NCBI GenBank assembly: GCA_013287215.1
Contig: JABDEH010000006.1
Coordinates: 1 to 35,237 of the forward strand
Source: Chlamydiota bacterium
GTDB lineage: Bacteria; Chlamydiota; Chlamydiia; Chlamydiales; Rhabdochlamydiaceae
Direction: 5' to 3'
Length of the DNA: 35,237 bases
Of this stretch, positions 6,752 through 15,698 are shown one piece after another. The position numbers were made by a program, and so were the translations under genes. The first letter of the stretch is position 1. Each line of letters opens with the position of its first letter. Below the pieces are notes generated by a model, which worked only from the letters and a program-made list of their open reading frames with translations, ran no database searches and was not told the DNA's origin.

Positions 6752-8284
6752 TTAATCAACTAAAATGTGCGGAATTGAATTAATTAATTCTTCAGGACCG
6801 AAGAATTGAATAGGGCCAGGACAACAATAATGATCTTCTAATTTCCAAGTATTGCGCATCTTTGCAAACTTCAGAAACGGTTTGCCTTTCAGGTCGACGA
6901 GTGTCTTTTGGACCACCGGTTTTTGTTTGCCGGCGCGCTGTTCCAGATCCATGAGCATCGTGAGCGGCAGCCCATGCGGCGTCCACTCAAAGGCGGGAGC
7001 CTTTAAGTTGGGAATGGCGCACATGTACCCCGAATGTCCGGCCTCAATGAGCAGGACAGAGGTCATGCCGAGTGCTGTGCAATAGGCGGCGTCAAAGTTC
7101 GAGGGAAATCCGGCGCGCCCTTCATAGCCTAAAAAGTGGCTGACAGAACCAAAAGGACCTGCGATCTCTTTGCGGACCAGCTCGATCAGCATCCGCTCCG
7201 TCTCAATCAAAGAGACCTGAACGTTGCCGTGCGGATCGCGCTCTAAAAGAAGCTGCTTCTGGATATTTTCCGGGAACAGGGAAAAAATGCGGCGGGACGG
7301 CGGCGTGAGCGCCTTGGCGTCGCTCGTGTGATTGAGCTCTTTCATCAACTGCGCGATTTCAGGGATGAACTCGATGAGGCCCTCCGGGATTAGGATCACG
7401 CCGTAGTTTTTTCCGACATGGGCGCGGGCGGTGATCAAGCCGGCGATCTCTTTGACAACGTCCGCAAGGCCCTTCTTTTCTTCGCCGATCAATGTGAGGT
7501 TGGGACGGGTGGACAGAGCGCACTCAAGGGCAATGTGGGACGCGGACCTGCCCATCACCTTGATAAAGTGGTAATACTTTTTCGCCGACAGGGCGTCCTT
7601 GGCGATATTGCCGATCATCTCGGAATAGACCTTGCACGCCGTATCAAAACCAAACGAAATGGGAAGCTGAGGGTGTTGCAGATCACCGTCAATCGTCTTG
7701 GGGACGCCGACGACCCGGGTCGGGCACTTCTTGGCGAGGAAAAATTCGGCGAGGAGTGCGGCGTTCGTGTTAGAGTCATCGCCGCCGATGATCACGAGGC
7801 CATCCAGCTTGAGGTCTTGGCAGACCTTAAGGCAGGAGAGAAATTGCTCGGGGGTTTCAATCTTGGTCCTTCCTGAGCCGAGTAGATCAAAGCCTCCCTG
7901 GTTGCGGTAGGGAGCGAGGGCCTCTCGCGTGAGCTCTTTTTGAGCGCCGCTGATGAGTCCGCTGGGGCCATTTAAAAAACCTAGCAGGCGGCTCTTGGGA
8001 GTAAGCGCGTCGAAAATCCCCGCGATCACGTTGTGTCCTCCGGAAGCTTGCCCGCCCGAAAAGAGGACGCCGAGAGTGAGAGGTTGGCGGGTGCGTTCGT
8101 GGCCCAAGTGGGCGCTGAGGACCGGGCGGCCAAAGGTGAGCGGGAAGAGCTTTTTGAGCTGTTCGGCGTCGCCAAGGCTTGAGGTGGGATTTGTTGTAGA
8201 AAGGGAGACGCGCGCGAGGTCTTGGAGCAGGGAGGGAATGGGAGGGTGGTAGGTTCGGCGTAAGGTTTCTAGGGTTTCTGACAT
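6752..8284 (-). CDS. pfp: Pyrophosphate-dependent 6-phosphofructokinase
   Basis: A 510-residue long-type phosphofructokinase that phosphorylates fructose 6-phosphate reversibly, using pyrophosphate. Signs of PPi use are GGDDSNTNA (~166-174), where ATP enzymes have GGDGS, and PKTIDGDL (~193-200) with Lys in place of the ATP-type Gly. MGRSASHIALECAL supplies the sugar-binding MGR motif, and the N-terminal LGVLFSGGQASGGHN is the phosphate loop. The length and N-terminal LETLRRTYHPPIPSLL fit the plant beta-subunit, spirochaete and chlamydial group. I chose the ATG at 8284 (MSETLETLRR); the frame extends 36 bases upstream to a TTG. It lacks an evident Shine-Dalgarno. It appears monocistronic and controls glycolytic flux while saving ATP, fitting an energy-limited intracellular lifestyle. 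Confidence 0.93.
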   Translation of the reverse strand: MSETLETLRRTYHPPIPSLLQDLARVSLSTTNPTSSLGDAEQLKKLFPLTFGRPVLSAHLGHERTRQPLTLGVLFSGGQASGGHNVIAGIFDALTPKSRLLGFLNGPSGLISGAQKELTREALAPYRNQGGFDLLGSGRTKIETPEQFLSCLKVCQDLKLDGLVIIGGDDSNTNAALLAEFFLAKKCPTRVVGVPKTIDGDLQHPQLPISFGFDTACKVYSEMIGNIAKDALSAKKYYHFIKVMGRSASHIALECALSTRPNLTLIGEEKKGLADVVKEIAGLITARAHVGKNYGVILIPEGLIEFIPEIAQLMKELNHTSDAKALTPPSRRIFSLFPENIQKQLLLERDPHGNVQVSLIETERMLIELVRKEIAGPFGSVSHFLGYEGRAGFPSNFDAAYCTALGMTSVLLIEAGHSGYMCAIPNLKAPAFEWTPHGLPLTMLMDLEQRAGKQKPVVQKTLVDLKGKPFLKFAKMRNTWKLEDHYCCPGPIQFFGPEELINSIPHILVD

Positions 8285-8349
8285 GGTGTCATTGTTAAAG
8301 ATTTGGGAATAAGTTGGCAAGCAGTCTGTGTGGATGCAGAGCTCGGATC

Positions 8350-8370
8350 AACGCAAAGCCGCAGAGAATC
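8350..8370. repeat. CGCAAAG/CAGAG-type short repeat
   Basis: AACGCAAAGCCGCAGAGAAT between the phosphofructokinase start and the abiEii stop resembles the longer CGCAAAG array at 20016-20114 and the CACAGAG motif at 30942-30964. All three lie beside toxin-antitoxin-like genes. Confidence 0.45.
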
Positions 8371-8390
8371 AACTTTCAGTCGCTGGTTTT

Positions 8391-9683
8391 TTACAGGGTA
8401 GTATGCCTCTCTATACCCGTTTCTTGTGCGAACGAAGCAATCTGCTTTTGGATTGTCATTGGCGTAAGCATTGTGGGTTGAAACCAGAACATAGCCTTAG
8501 GAATATTATGTACGTAGACCTGCCGCCGCCTATTCCAGTTTTTAATAAATTTACCTGATACTGTATATTTTTCCCCAGGTTCATACTCCATTCCATCCAT
8601 AGACTTCCGATGCCCCGGATCATCAAATCTGAAAAAAATGCACTCATACTCTTTATCGCTATCTAAAAGTTCGATTTCCATAAGAGACTGGAACCAATAA
8701 GTATCTGATGCGATGATTTTTTCGATATCCTCACCACTAAGATCGGTAATTGCAGAGGAAAACAGTACCTCTTTCCTCTCTAGATCAGGTTCTGGACCAT
8801 TGGCGATTCGGAAAATCACAGCCTCAAACAACATAACTTTGACTTTCTGACTTTGGTTTTGAAATAATTCTGAGCTCCAATTTTCTACAAATTTACGTTC
8901 CTCAGGCCTGAGAAAATTCTCAACATCCCTTCGTGCTGCTCGCCAGTCCATGGATCCAATTTTCTTCTCCAATTCCTGATGGATCCACTTTTCGCCAAAA
9001 GGGATCTTTTTTCCTTTATATGGACCGGCTTGAAAAAGAGCATTTTTTAATAACAAGTAGTTGATCGGTGTATTTCGAGAAAGGTACCAAAGAAAATCAA
9101 ACCAATCGCGCCCTTTTTCATATCTCCGACATAACAGAGCATGGCATTTGCTTGCGAATAAGCTCGGCAAATTTTGCACTAGGACAGAAAACGGATAAGG
9201 GTAGATTAAAAAAGCATTCTCATGAATGCCTCCTTCAGGAGGCAACGTGTCGATCTCTAATTTAATGCTAATTTTCTGCTCATCGGAAGGCAATCTGTCA
9301 TAGGTCAATTCAAGAATGCGGGCAAATGAATCCTCTTTCAAAAATGCCGTTTTTATAGCTCCCTTGGCCTCAGCGCGCTGTTTAATTTCTAGATTTACGC
9401 CGAAAGATTTAAATTCCAATTCAACCGCTTTTAGAAAAACTTCCCATCGGAAGGATTCATTGGGCTGGAGAAGAACAAAATCTAAATCTTCCGAAAACCT
9501 TTTGAGTTGGTGGACAATCCTTAACGCGGTTCCTCCTTGAAATGCCGCCACTTTGAAAAAGTCACTCCTTGCCAAACCTGCTAGAGCAATTTCCTGATAA
9601 ATTTCTTTTAAGGCATTGAGTTCTTCTTGCTTGGAGAGCGGTGAATAATTTTTAAGCCGTTCTTGAATAATTGTGATCGTCAT
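8391..9683 (-). CDS. abiEii: AbiEii-type nucleotidyltransferase toxin with C-terminal extension
   Basis: The 430-residue protein has the hallmarks of the AbiEii/AbiGii nucleotidyltransferase toxin family: GGTALR at residues 50-55 and SEDLDF at 64-69, with the two acidic residues that bind metal in DNA polymerase beta-like enzymes, then a Lys-bearing SLFASKCHALLCRRYEKGRDWFD-type region (~185-205). Family members modify RNA, including tRNA acceptor ends, to stop growth or phage replication. Usual members are about 280-310 residues; here about 140 extra residues follow NWSSELF, beginning near residue 275-285, with no recognised domain. The ATG at 9683 overlaps the antitoxin stop by four bases. 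Cytoplasmic. The family call is firm; the extension is unexplained. Confidence 0.88.
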   Translation of the reverse strand: MTITIIQERLKNYSPLSKQEELNALKEIYQEIALAGLARSDFFKVAAFQGGTALRIVHQLKRFSEDLDFVLLQPNESFRWEVFLKAVELEFKSFGVNLEIKQRAEAKGAIKTAFLKEDSFARILELTYDRLPSDEQKISIKLEIDTLPPEGGIHENAFLIYPYPFSVLVQNLPSLFASKCHALLCRRYEKGRDWFDFLWYLSRNTPINYLLLKNALFQAGPYKGKKIPFGEKWIHQELEKKIGSMDWRAARRDVENFLRPEERKFVENWSSELFQNQSQKVKVMLFEAVIFRIANGPEPDLERKEVLFSSAITDLSGEDIEKIIASDTYWFQSLMEIELLDSDKEYECIFFRFDDPGHRKSMDGMEYEPGEKYTVSGKFIKNWNRRRQVYVHNIPKAMFWFQPTMLTPMTIQKQIASFAQETGIERHTTL

Positions 9684-10312
9684 GTAATCAATCCTTTCTG
9701 CAAAATCTGAAGAGCCTTTTGAACCCTGGAACTCGGGTAATTTTCGATAAGATCTGCGAGCAATTCTTTATCCGAATTTTCAAAGCTCTCAGGTTCTATA
9801 CGGAGATCGTCTAAAAGATCTTCAATTTTGGCCCAGGTTCGCTTTCGTGCATAAATCATATCAGCTAGAGCTTTAATAGGAGCGGCAATAAACAAAGTTG
9901 AGTCCTCTTGCTGGTGCTGCCCAACGCCAAGAGAGAACGCCTTGATAGGGATGTGTTCATAAGAAAAAATCCCAATAGGTGTTTTGAATTCCTTTGTTCT
10001 TTTAACCGATGCACACGTGGTGGTTCTGACAGCCTCAGGAATCCACCCATGGTAACTCAAAGCGGATTCAAAACTAACATACGAAGGGCCATAAATAACC
10101 GGCGCAATTTCAAATGCGTTAACAAGCGGTATTTTGGAATTTTTGATCAAGTACAAGTCACGACGAATAGGGGTAACCTCTCCGTTTTGGATAGCTCTTT
10201 TAATAATCGCATGACGTGAGTCGGAAGATTTGTCTAAAATACAGCAAAGGTCAACACCAGAAATGTAAGGCTTTGGCCAGGTTAGTAAAACGTCAAAAAA
10301 TTTTCTATTCAT
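9680..10312 (-). CDS. abiEi: AbiEi-type antitoxin / autorepressor
   Basis: The 210-residue protein matches AbiEi antitoxins: an N-terminal winged-helix-like region (KRAIQNGEVTPIRRDLYLIK, ~38-57) followed by YGPSYVSFESALSYHGWIPE (~74-93), the conserved YVSLESALxxHG-type motif, and a helical C-terminal antitoxin part. AbiEi proteins repress their own operon and neutralise AbiEii without forming a stable complex (type IV system). The start at ATG 10312 is supported by a GGAGG sequence five bases upstream on the minus strand. It overlaps abiEii as ATGA. Regulation probably involves the palindromes upstream at 10448-10554. Confidence 0.87.
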   Translation of the reverse strand: MNRKFFDVLLTWPKPYISGVDLCCILDKSSDSRHAIIKRAIQNGEVTPIRRDLYLIKNSKIPLVNAFEIAPVIYGPSYVSFESALSYHGWIPEAVRTTTCASVKRTKEFKTPIGIFSYEHIPIKAFSLGVGQHQQEDSTLFIAAPIKALADMIYARKRTWAKIEDLLDDLRIEPESFENSDKELLADLIENYPSSRVQKALQILQKGLIT

Positions 10313-10328
10313 CCGTCCTCCGGCGGAA

Positions 10329-10428
10329 ACCCGGCCCTTAAGGGCCGGGTATTTTCAAAAAGACGACTTGGGAGGGGTGCGAAGCCCCTCCCAAGACGCA
10401 GTAACAATCCCCGGCCTTAAGGCCGGGG
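10329..10428. repeat. Three GC-rich hairpins, two of them TTAA-centred palindromes
   Basis: 10329-10350 is a perfect 22-bp palindrome with half CCCGGCCCTT, 10409-10428 is a perfect 20-bp palindrome (CCCCGGCCTT plus its complement), and between them 10367-10377 pairs with 10385-10395 (CTTGGGAGGGG/CCCCTCCCAAG, 7-base loop). The two outer palindromes share the CCGGCC-TTAA-GGCCGG core. Such palindromes are common at or near IS200/IS605 ends and derived miniature elements; no transposase is present, so this could be a remnant or a non-autonomous element. Confidence 0.6.
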
Positions 10429-10447
10429 TTCACAAAACCTTGAGACT

Positions 10448-10554
10448 AACTGTCAGAAAATGACAGTTTCTAACATAAACTTAGATGAAACACCAATTTT
10501 TAGGCAAGAAACATCGAAAATTTGCAAGAAACTGTCAAAAAGTGACAGTTTCTT
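10448..10554. promoter_or_regulatory. Two AACTGTCA-N5-TGACAGTT operators
   Basis: AACTGTCA-GAAAA-TGACAGTT spans 10448-10468 and a longer copy, with 12-bp arms AAGAAACTGTCA and TGACAGTTTCTT around AAAAG, spans 10526-10554. Both are followed by a similar TTTCTwACA tail, so they are direct repeats as well as palindromes. AbiEi antitoxins are known to repress by binding two inverted repeats in their promoter, so these are the best operator candidates, though they lie 136-242 bp above the abiEi start and could instead serve the rightward gene. Confidence 0.6.
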
Positions 10555-10614
10555 ACACAAATCTAACATTTAATTACTTAAAACTACAAGTTAAAGATTA
10601 TCAATGACTTAAAA

Positions 10615-10677
<63 letters not shown>

Positions 10678-10716
10678 TACAAGAAAATATTAAAAAACCT
10701 ACTATTAGAGGCATTC

Positions 10717-12462
10717 ATGTCATCTAGCACATCGATCGATTACGCAGCCCTGAGAGAAGCCAACAAGGAAAGCTCTGAATTCCGCGCTTGCAGAGCTTTG
10801 ATAACGACAGGATCCTTGGAGATCTGTCCTTCAGAAACCCGACGCAAGATGGCGGGGTTGTATAGAGATCTTCGTCCTCTCTACTTAGAGCATGGACACT
10901 GGCGGCTGGATGATTTTAAAAGCTATGCTTTTGCCTACGCGCAACGTTTTGCGTTAGCTACCCTCGCGCATAATTCAAAAGATAAGGACTGGGCTCTCTC
11001 CCGGATTGCCTGTGAGGTTGCTAAACAGAATCCTACCCAAGCTGCTGCAATGGAAAGCTTGATCGATACGCCTCGACCCTCTAATGCCCCACCATCGCCT
11101 CAATCCCTCATGCTGTTCCTATCCCAATTAACGATCGGCCTTGCTGAATCGGATATTTCGGCAGGATTGAAGAGCGTAAAACGTATTCATGATGAACAGA
11201 ATAAAGGCATACCCTATCTAACAATTGCTCAATCTTTAGCTAAAGAACCTAGCAAGAAAGTGGAGGAGATCCTAGTTGCTATAGTACAAGATGACGATAT
11301 TTCACTCGATAATAAATTCTTAATCATTGGTCAAGTTTCCATGCATGCTGAAGTTGTCTTTGATGTTGTGGTAACGTTTCCTGACAGTCAAGACAAGACC
11401 CGAACCCTTGGAGGCGCATTCGATTCCATTCTTAGAAGAGACCCTCAAAAGGCTGCTGACAGACTCGATCAACTCAGTAAAAATTTGCAAAATGAGGTCC
11501 TGCCACAAGTTGTAAAAGCCTTTGCACCCCGCGACTTAAAAGCCGCAGAAGCCTTTGCGCGCCGCATAGAAAATCTAGCCGAGCGAGAAAAATCCTTAGG
11601 TTCGGTTGCTGCCTATAAGCTCCCAAGCGATGCCCCTGGAGCGTTTGCCCTTATTGAATCTCTAAAAACTCAAGATGCGCATACTCTGGGAGATTTTCTT
11701 GGGGTGCTTGGAAACATCGATTTACCTCAAGCGCTTGCCCTAGCGCGCCGCAGTACTGATTCAGCTCGTTGCATTGTTGATATTGCTACAAATCTGGAAG
11801 ATATTTCCGCAGCAGAAGAGTTGCTGGCGGCTCCCGAAATCATTAACGGCGATCCAATTTTGAAAGACAGAATATTACGCGCGATCGGCTTTAAACTAGT
11901 TCAAACGTCTCCTGAAAAAGCAGAACTTTATGCAGATCAGATGACAGAGTTGAGAGGGGGATTTTTAACTGATGTCATTGAAGAGACATATGCCAATCCT
12001 GCCCTCAAATGCGCAAAGGAGGGCGATCTTGCCGGTGCCGAAGCCCACTTGAACAAGATCCATAATAGCTACATTTGTGAGAAGGCCCTTCTATCTCTTG
12101 TTCCTTTCATTGGCACGGACCAAGCCACTATTGAGAGGCTAGCCTCTAGACTTCCAGAGTGCAATAGAAATGGATTTCGTATCGCTGCTGCCGTAAACAT
12201 GGCCAAAACCGATCTTAATCGAGCCATTAAAATGCTTAAATCTAACTCCCTAGCCAACTCTGAGTTTAGCGAATTTGTCATCAAACTTTCCCAAAAAGAT
12301 CTGCTCTTGGGAATTCAGGCTGCCTTTCATATTGAAGATAATGCTCAATACGCAGTGACTATTGCGACAATCGGCGCACAATGCAAGGTCGTTCCTCCGC
12401 CGGCACCAGGTCGCGTCGCGGTCGGCTACGCCGATTTAGTGAAACCCCTCCCGGCATCTTGA
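10717..12462 (+). CDS. Large helical-repeat protein, unrecognised
   Basis: The 581-residue product is not assigned to a named family. From about residue 130 onward it consists of recurring 30-40 residue helical hairpins with small residues at fixed places (for example PQALALARR, AEAFARRIENLAEREKSLG, AGAEAHLNKI, NRAIKMLKSNSL), as in HEAT, TPR or Sel1-like solenoids. This suggests a protein-binding scaffold. No signal peptide or membrane segment is visible. ATG 10717 has AGAGG six bases upstream and a good promoter at 10648-10677. It lies between the abiE operon and pyrG, is less GC-rich than pyrG, and looks like a lineage-specific chlamydial gene, possibly an effector or regulator. Confidence 0.6.
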   Translation: MSSSTSIDYAALREANKESSEFRACRALITTGSLEICPSETRRKMAGLYRDLRPLYLEHGHWRLDDFKSYAFAYAQRFALATLAHNSKDKDWALSRIACEVAKQNPTQAAAMESLIDTPRPSNAPPSPQSLMLFLSQLTIGLAESDISAGLKSVKRIHDEQNKGIPYLTIAQSLAKEPSKKVEEILVAIVQDDDISLDNKFLIIGQVSMHAEVVFDVVVTFPDSQDKTRTLGGAFDSILRRDPQKAADRLDQLSKNLQNEVLPQVVKAFAPRDLKAAEAFARRIENLAEREKSLGSVAAYKLPSDAPGAFALIESLKTQDAHTLGDFLGVLGNIDLPQALALARRSTDSARCIVDIATNLEDISAAEELLAAPEIINGDPILKDRILRAIGFKLVQTSPEKAELYADQMTELRGGFLTDVIEETYANPALKCAKEGDLAGAEAHLNKIHNSYICEKALLSLVPFIGTDQATIERLASRLPECNRNGFRIAAAVNMAKTDLNRAIKMLKSNSLANSEFSEFVIKLSQKDLLLGIQAAFHIEDNAQYAVTIATIGAQCKVVPPPAPGRVAVGYADLVKPLPAS

Positions 12463-12525
12463 TTATTATCTCACTCTAGACCAAAATGGGCAAAGTAGTG
12501 GAAAGTCACATAGGCAGGGATCTTT

Positions 12526-14142
12526 ATGCAACCAAAATATATCTTTATTACAGGCGGTGTCCTCTCTTCTTTAGGCAAAGGGCTCACCGCGGCGTCGATC
12601 GCGATGCTCTTGGAGCGGCGCGGACTTAAGGTCGCGATGCTGAAGCTCGATCCCTATTTAAATGTCGATCCCGGCACGATGAACCCCTTCCAGCATGGCG
12701 AAGTTTATGTAACCGATGATGGCGCCGAGACGGATCTCGATCTGGGCCACTACTACCGCTACAGCAACGCGACCCTTTCTAAAGCCTCGAGCGCAACCTC
12801 AGGTCAAATCTACGACACGGTCATCAAGAAAGAGCGCCGCGGCGATTATTTGGGCAAGACGGTCCAAGTCATTCCCCATGTGACCGATGAGATCAAGCAG
12901 CGCATTTTGGCCTGTGCAGCGCAAGAGAGCGGGGTCCAGGTGGTCCTTGTTGAAATTGGGGGCACAGTCGGGGATATCGAGTCGCTTCCGTTCCTCGAAG
13001 CGATCAGGCAATTCAAGCATGAGCGGCAAAAAGAGGCGATCACCATCCACCTCACCTATGTCCCCTACTTGAAGGCGGCCGGCGAAGTGAAAACGAAGCC
13101 CACGCAGCACTCGGTCCAGCAGCTGCGGGGCATCGGGATTATTCCCGACATTATTTTGTGCCGCTGCGAACAGAGCCTATCTGAAGAGATCAAGGACAAA
13201 ATCAGCCTCTTCTGCAGCGTGCGGAAAGAGGCGGTCATGGATGAGCCGGATGTGGAATACAGCATCTATGAGGTGCCTTTAAGTTTGCACAAGCAGGGGC
13301 TGGACAGCAAGATCTGCGAGCTGCTCGATTTTCCGAAAAAGCATATTGACCTCTCCGATTGGGAAAAGATGTTGGAGCGGATCCGCCACCCGCGGGGCAA
13401 GGTCACGATTGGGATCGTCGGCAAATACTTGCAGCACAAAGACGCCTACAAGTCGGTCTTTGAAGCGCTGGAGCATGCGGCGATTGCGAACCATGTCAAA
13501 CTGGAGATCAAGAGCTTTGAATCAGACAAAATTTTAGCAAAAGATAATATTGCGGACGTGATCGGCGGCTGCGACGGCTACCTGATCCCCGGCGGCTTTG
13601 GCGAGCGGGGCTGGATCGGCAAGATTTTAACTGCCAAGTACTGCAGGGAAAACAACATCCCCTACTTCGGCCTCTGCTTGGGGATGCAGGTGCTCTGCGT
13701 CGAATTTGCGCGCCATGTGCTCGGCCTCGACAACGCCAACTCGACTGAGATGGACCCGTCGACGCCCCATCCGGTGATCTCGCTGCTGAGCGAACAGCGC
13801 CAAGTGGAGAACAAAGGAGGCACGATGCGCCTAGGCGCCTATAACTGTCTCTTATCCCCTAACACAAAGGCCTATCAAGCATACGGCAAACCGGTCATTT
13901 CAGAAAGGCACCGCCACCGCTTCGAGTTCAACAACCTCTACAAAGAGGCGTGTGAAAAAGAGGGGCTGGTCCTATCGGGCATGCTAGAAAATGAAGAGCT
14001 CTGCGAAGTGGCAGAGGTCAAAGGCCACCCCTGGATGCTCGGCGTTCAGTACCACCCCGAGTTCAAATCCAAACCGAGCGCGCCCCACCCCCTCTTCCGC
14101 GACTTCATCGCCGCAGCTGTTGCAAGAAAGGCGCATGGGTAG
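12526..14142 (+). CDS. pyrG: CTP synthase
   Basis: The 538-residue enzyme makes CTP from UTP, ATP and glutamine, the last step of pyrimidine nucleotide synthesis. The N-terminal synthetase domain opens with [20 protein letters not shown] and includes [32 protein letters not shown] follows. The C-terminal class I glutamine amidotransferase domain has GLCLGMQ with nucleophile Cys near residue 384 and the His/Glu pair in QYHPEFKS near 511-513. Length is normal. AGGGA precedes the ATG. The last eight bases overlap the yqgF start, matching the conserved chlamydial pyrG-yqgF order. CTP synthase lets the cell avoid depending wholly on host CTP. Confidence 0.98.
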   Translation: MQPKYIFITGGVLSSLGKGLTAASIAMLLERRGLKVAMLKLDPYLNVDPGTMNPFQHGEVYVTDDGAETDLDLGHYYRYSNATLSKASSATSGQIYDTVIKKERRGDYLGKTVQVIPHVTDEIKQRILACAAQESGVQVVLVEIGGTVGDIESLPFLEAIRQFKHERQKEAITIHLTYVPYLKAAGEVKTKPTQHSVQQLRGIGIIPDIILCRCEQSLSEEIKDKISLFCSVRKEAVMDEPDVEYSIYEVPLSLHKQGLDSKICELLDFPKKHIDLSDWEKMLERIRHPRGKVTIGIVGKYLQHKDAYKSVFEALEHAAIANHVKLEIKSFESDKILAKDNIADVIGGCDGYLIPGGFGERGWIGKILTAKYCRENNIPYFGLCLGMQVLCVEFARHVLGLDNANSTEMDPSTPHPVISLLSEQRQVENKGGTMRLGAYNCLLSPNTKAYQAYGKPVISERHRHRFEFNNLYKEACEKEGLVLSGMLENEELCEVAEVKGHPWMLGVQYHPEFKSKPSAPHPLFRDFIAAAVARKAHG

Positions 14143-14548
14143 GATCGCGGCTGTGGATTTTGGGACGGCCCGTATTGGACTTGCCTTGTCTGATGAGCGA
14201 AAAATCGTCGCCCTGCCCCAGCCTTACCTCAAGGCAGGAAAAACGCCCCAGGAATCGGCCCAGATCGTGATGGCAGAACTCGCGAAGCATGGCCCGATCG
14301 AAACCGTCGTGATCGGCCTTCCTCTGCGGCTCAACGGAAAAGACAGCCCCAGCACGACCTTAGTGCGGGAGTTTGCCGCCTGCTTTACTCTCCCCGTCGT
14401 CCTTCTAGATGAACGGCTTACAACTTCCCAGGTCAATAAGCTGATGAAAGAGGCCGAGGTGTCCCGCAAAAAGCGGGCACAGCACGCCGATTCCCTGTCC
14501 GCAACGCTCTTATTACAGACATTTCTTCAATCGCGCTGTTCAAATTAA
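14135..14548 (+). CDS. yqgF: YqgF/RuvX-type RNase H-fold nuclease
   Basis: The 137-residue protein starts [20 protein letters not shown], the RNase H-fold strand with catalytic Asp (VDFGTARIG), and has [20 protein letters not shown] with an acidic residue, and [16 protein letters not shown] carrying the final Asp. YqgF homologues act in 16S rRNA 5'-end maturation and as Holliday-junction resolvase-like proteins. The frame is open back into pyrG, but the ATG at 14135, overlapping the pyrG stop and preceded by AAAGG, matches the family start. It is co-transcribed with pyrG. In Chlamydia the next gene is zwf; here two ankyrin genes are inserted. Confidence 0.95.
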   Translation: MGRIAAVDFGTARIGLALSDERKIVALPQPYLKAGKTPQESAQIVMAELAKHGPIETVVIGLPLRLNGKDSPSTTLVREFAACFTLPVVLLDERLTTSQVNKLMKEAEVSRKKRAQHADSLSATLLLQTFLQSRCSN

Positions 14549-14566
14549 AATTCGTCTTTTATATAA

Positions 14567-14595
14567 TTTACATTCTTGTTACAATGGAGTATACA
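14567..14595 (+). promoter_or_regulatory. Promoter of the first ankyrin gene
   Basis: TTTACA (14567-14572) and TATACA (14590-14595) with a 17-bp spacer lie 27 bp before the ATG at 14623. A TACAAT at 14580-14585 is a second candidate -10 box. The AT-rich gap between yqgF and the ankyrin gene contrasts with the coding DNA on both sides. Confidence 0.55.
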
Positions 14596-14622
14596 ATTAA
14601 AAAAAACTACTAAGAGTTAAAC

Positions 14623-15618
14623 ATGTCCATCTCAGCTGTCACTCCTAAAGCCTTCACACATTCCTACTCTCCTATTTGCTCCAACTTCACAGCTCGCGAT
14701 ATCAACCGCCTGATTGAGGATCAGGGAAAAAAAGTTTTAAACTACCAATTTAGCGATCTTGATGGAAACGTCCATGCCCCCCTGTATTATGCACTCGCCT
14801 ATTGGGGAAACGCTGAGCTGGTTCGACGGTTGATTTGGCTCGGGGCGGACGTCGATGCGCTGGATCCCCTCGGAGGAACAGCCCTCCATGCTTTTATAAA
14901 CAGGCTGAAACTGTTCCCGGCCGATCTGGACCTCCTTGCCTATTTAATAGAGAATACGCACGACATCAACGCTCCCAATGCAGAAGGCTTTACTCCCCTT
15001 CACGCGGCCATATTCAATGGAAGTAATGGGTCCATAGAGCCCGATTGGGAAGTGATCGCACGCCTCCTGAAGAGAGGCGCGAATCCCAACGCAACCACAA
15101 GCGATGGAAGAACTCCCTTAGATCTTCTCCTAGAAAAAACGGCGCACTTGACCTTGCCTGAGTTGAGACACTGGGCAGAAAGGCTTCTGGGGCTATTCGA
15201 GAAAGATGCCTTGATTGTTCCTCGGGCAATCGCCTTGGACGAAGTGCAGAAAGAGCTGAAAGGGCAACTTGAACCTCTCAAAACCCTCCCCATTGATTTT
15301 TTGCAGCCCGGACTCCTGCCCAATCCCCGCCTCGGCCTGCCCCGCCACGTCCTGAAACGAGGCATCCAAAGGGAATTCAAAGACCGAGGCTGCGATCTTT
15401 TACAAACACGCAAAGCCTTGTTAAATGATATCATCATAAGACTTACACCCTACTATTACAGGTGGAGATGGAGTGATTGCCCCGCATTTTCCGCTTTTTT
15501 TGATAAGGAGAGCTTTGCTTTTCTTCAAAAGCTTAGCGTTGGGGATGCAGAACTGCACTCCATGCTAAACGCACAAAAAAAGCTCCCAGATGCAGCTGCC
15601 GACAACAACAACGGCTGA
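14623..15618 (+). CDS. Ankyrin-repeat protein, copy 1
   Basis: The 331-residue protein has about four ankyrin repeats between residues ~45 and 170: ALAYWGNAELVRRLIWLGADVD, GGTALHAFINR...LLAYLIENTHDIN, GFTPLHAAIFN...VIARLLKRGANPN and DGRTPLDLLLEK. A shared N-terminal segment (RLIEDQGKKVLNYQF) and a C-terminal domain (LPNPRLGL, then TPYYYRWRWSDCPAFSAFFD) recur in the next gene, so the two are tandem paralogues. No signal peptide is visible; type III secretion is plausible for chlamydial ankyrin proteins but is not shown here. It has its own promoter and interrupts the yqgF-zwf neighbourhood conserved in Chlamydia. Confidence 0.85.
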   Translation: MSISAVTPKAFTHSYSPICSNFTARDINRLIEDQGKKVLNYQFSDLDGNVHAPLYYALAYWGNAELVRRLIWLGADVDALDPLGGTALHAFINRLKLFPADLDLLAYLIENTHDINAPNAEGFTPLHAAIFNGSNGSIEPDWEVIARLLKRGANPNATTSDGRTPLDLLLEKTAHLTLPELRHWAERLLGLFEKDALIVPRAIALDEVQKELKGQLEPLKTLPIDFLQPGLLPNPRLGLPRHVLKRGIQREFKDRGCDLLQTRKALLNDIIIRLTPYYYRWRWSDCPAFSAFFDKESFAFLQKLSVGDAELHSMLNAQKKLPDAAADNNNG

Positions 15619-15632
15619 TCTCCTAATTTCCC

Positions 15633-15662
15633 TTTAGAATAATCAAGGATTTAACTTACAAT
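15633..15662 (+). promoter_or_regulatory. Possible promoter of the second ankyrin gene
   Basis: TTTAGA (15633-15638) and TACAAT (15657-15662) are separated by 18 bp and lie 36 bp before the ATG at 15699. The CTTACAATGG context resembles CTTGTTACAATGG before the first ankyrin gene, consistent with duplication of gene plus promoter. Confidence 0.45.
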
Positions 15663-15698
15663 GGCCAACTTCAAAAACGTTAACGATCCAAGCTAAAA

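Noticed and set aside
10313-10570. CRISPR-like array in the abiE upstream region
   Set aside because: Only two copies of the AACTGTCA palindrome and three different hairpins; no regular repeat-spacer structure.
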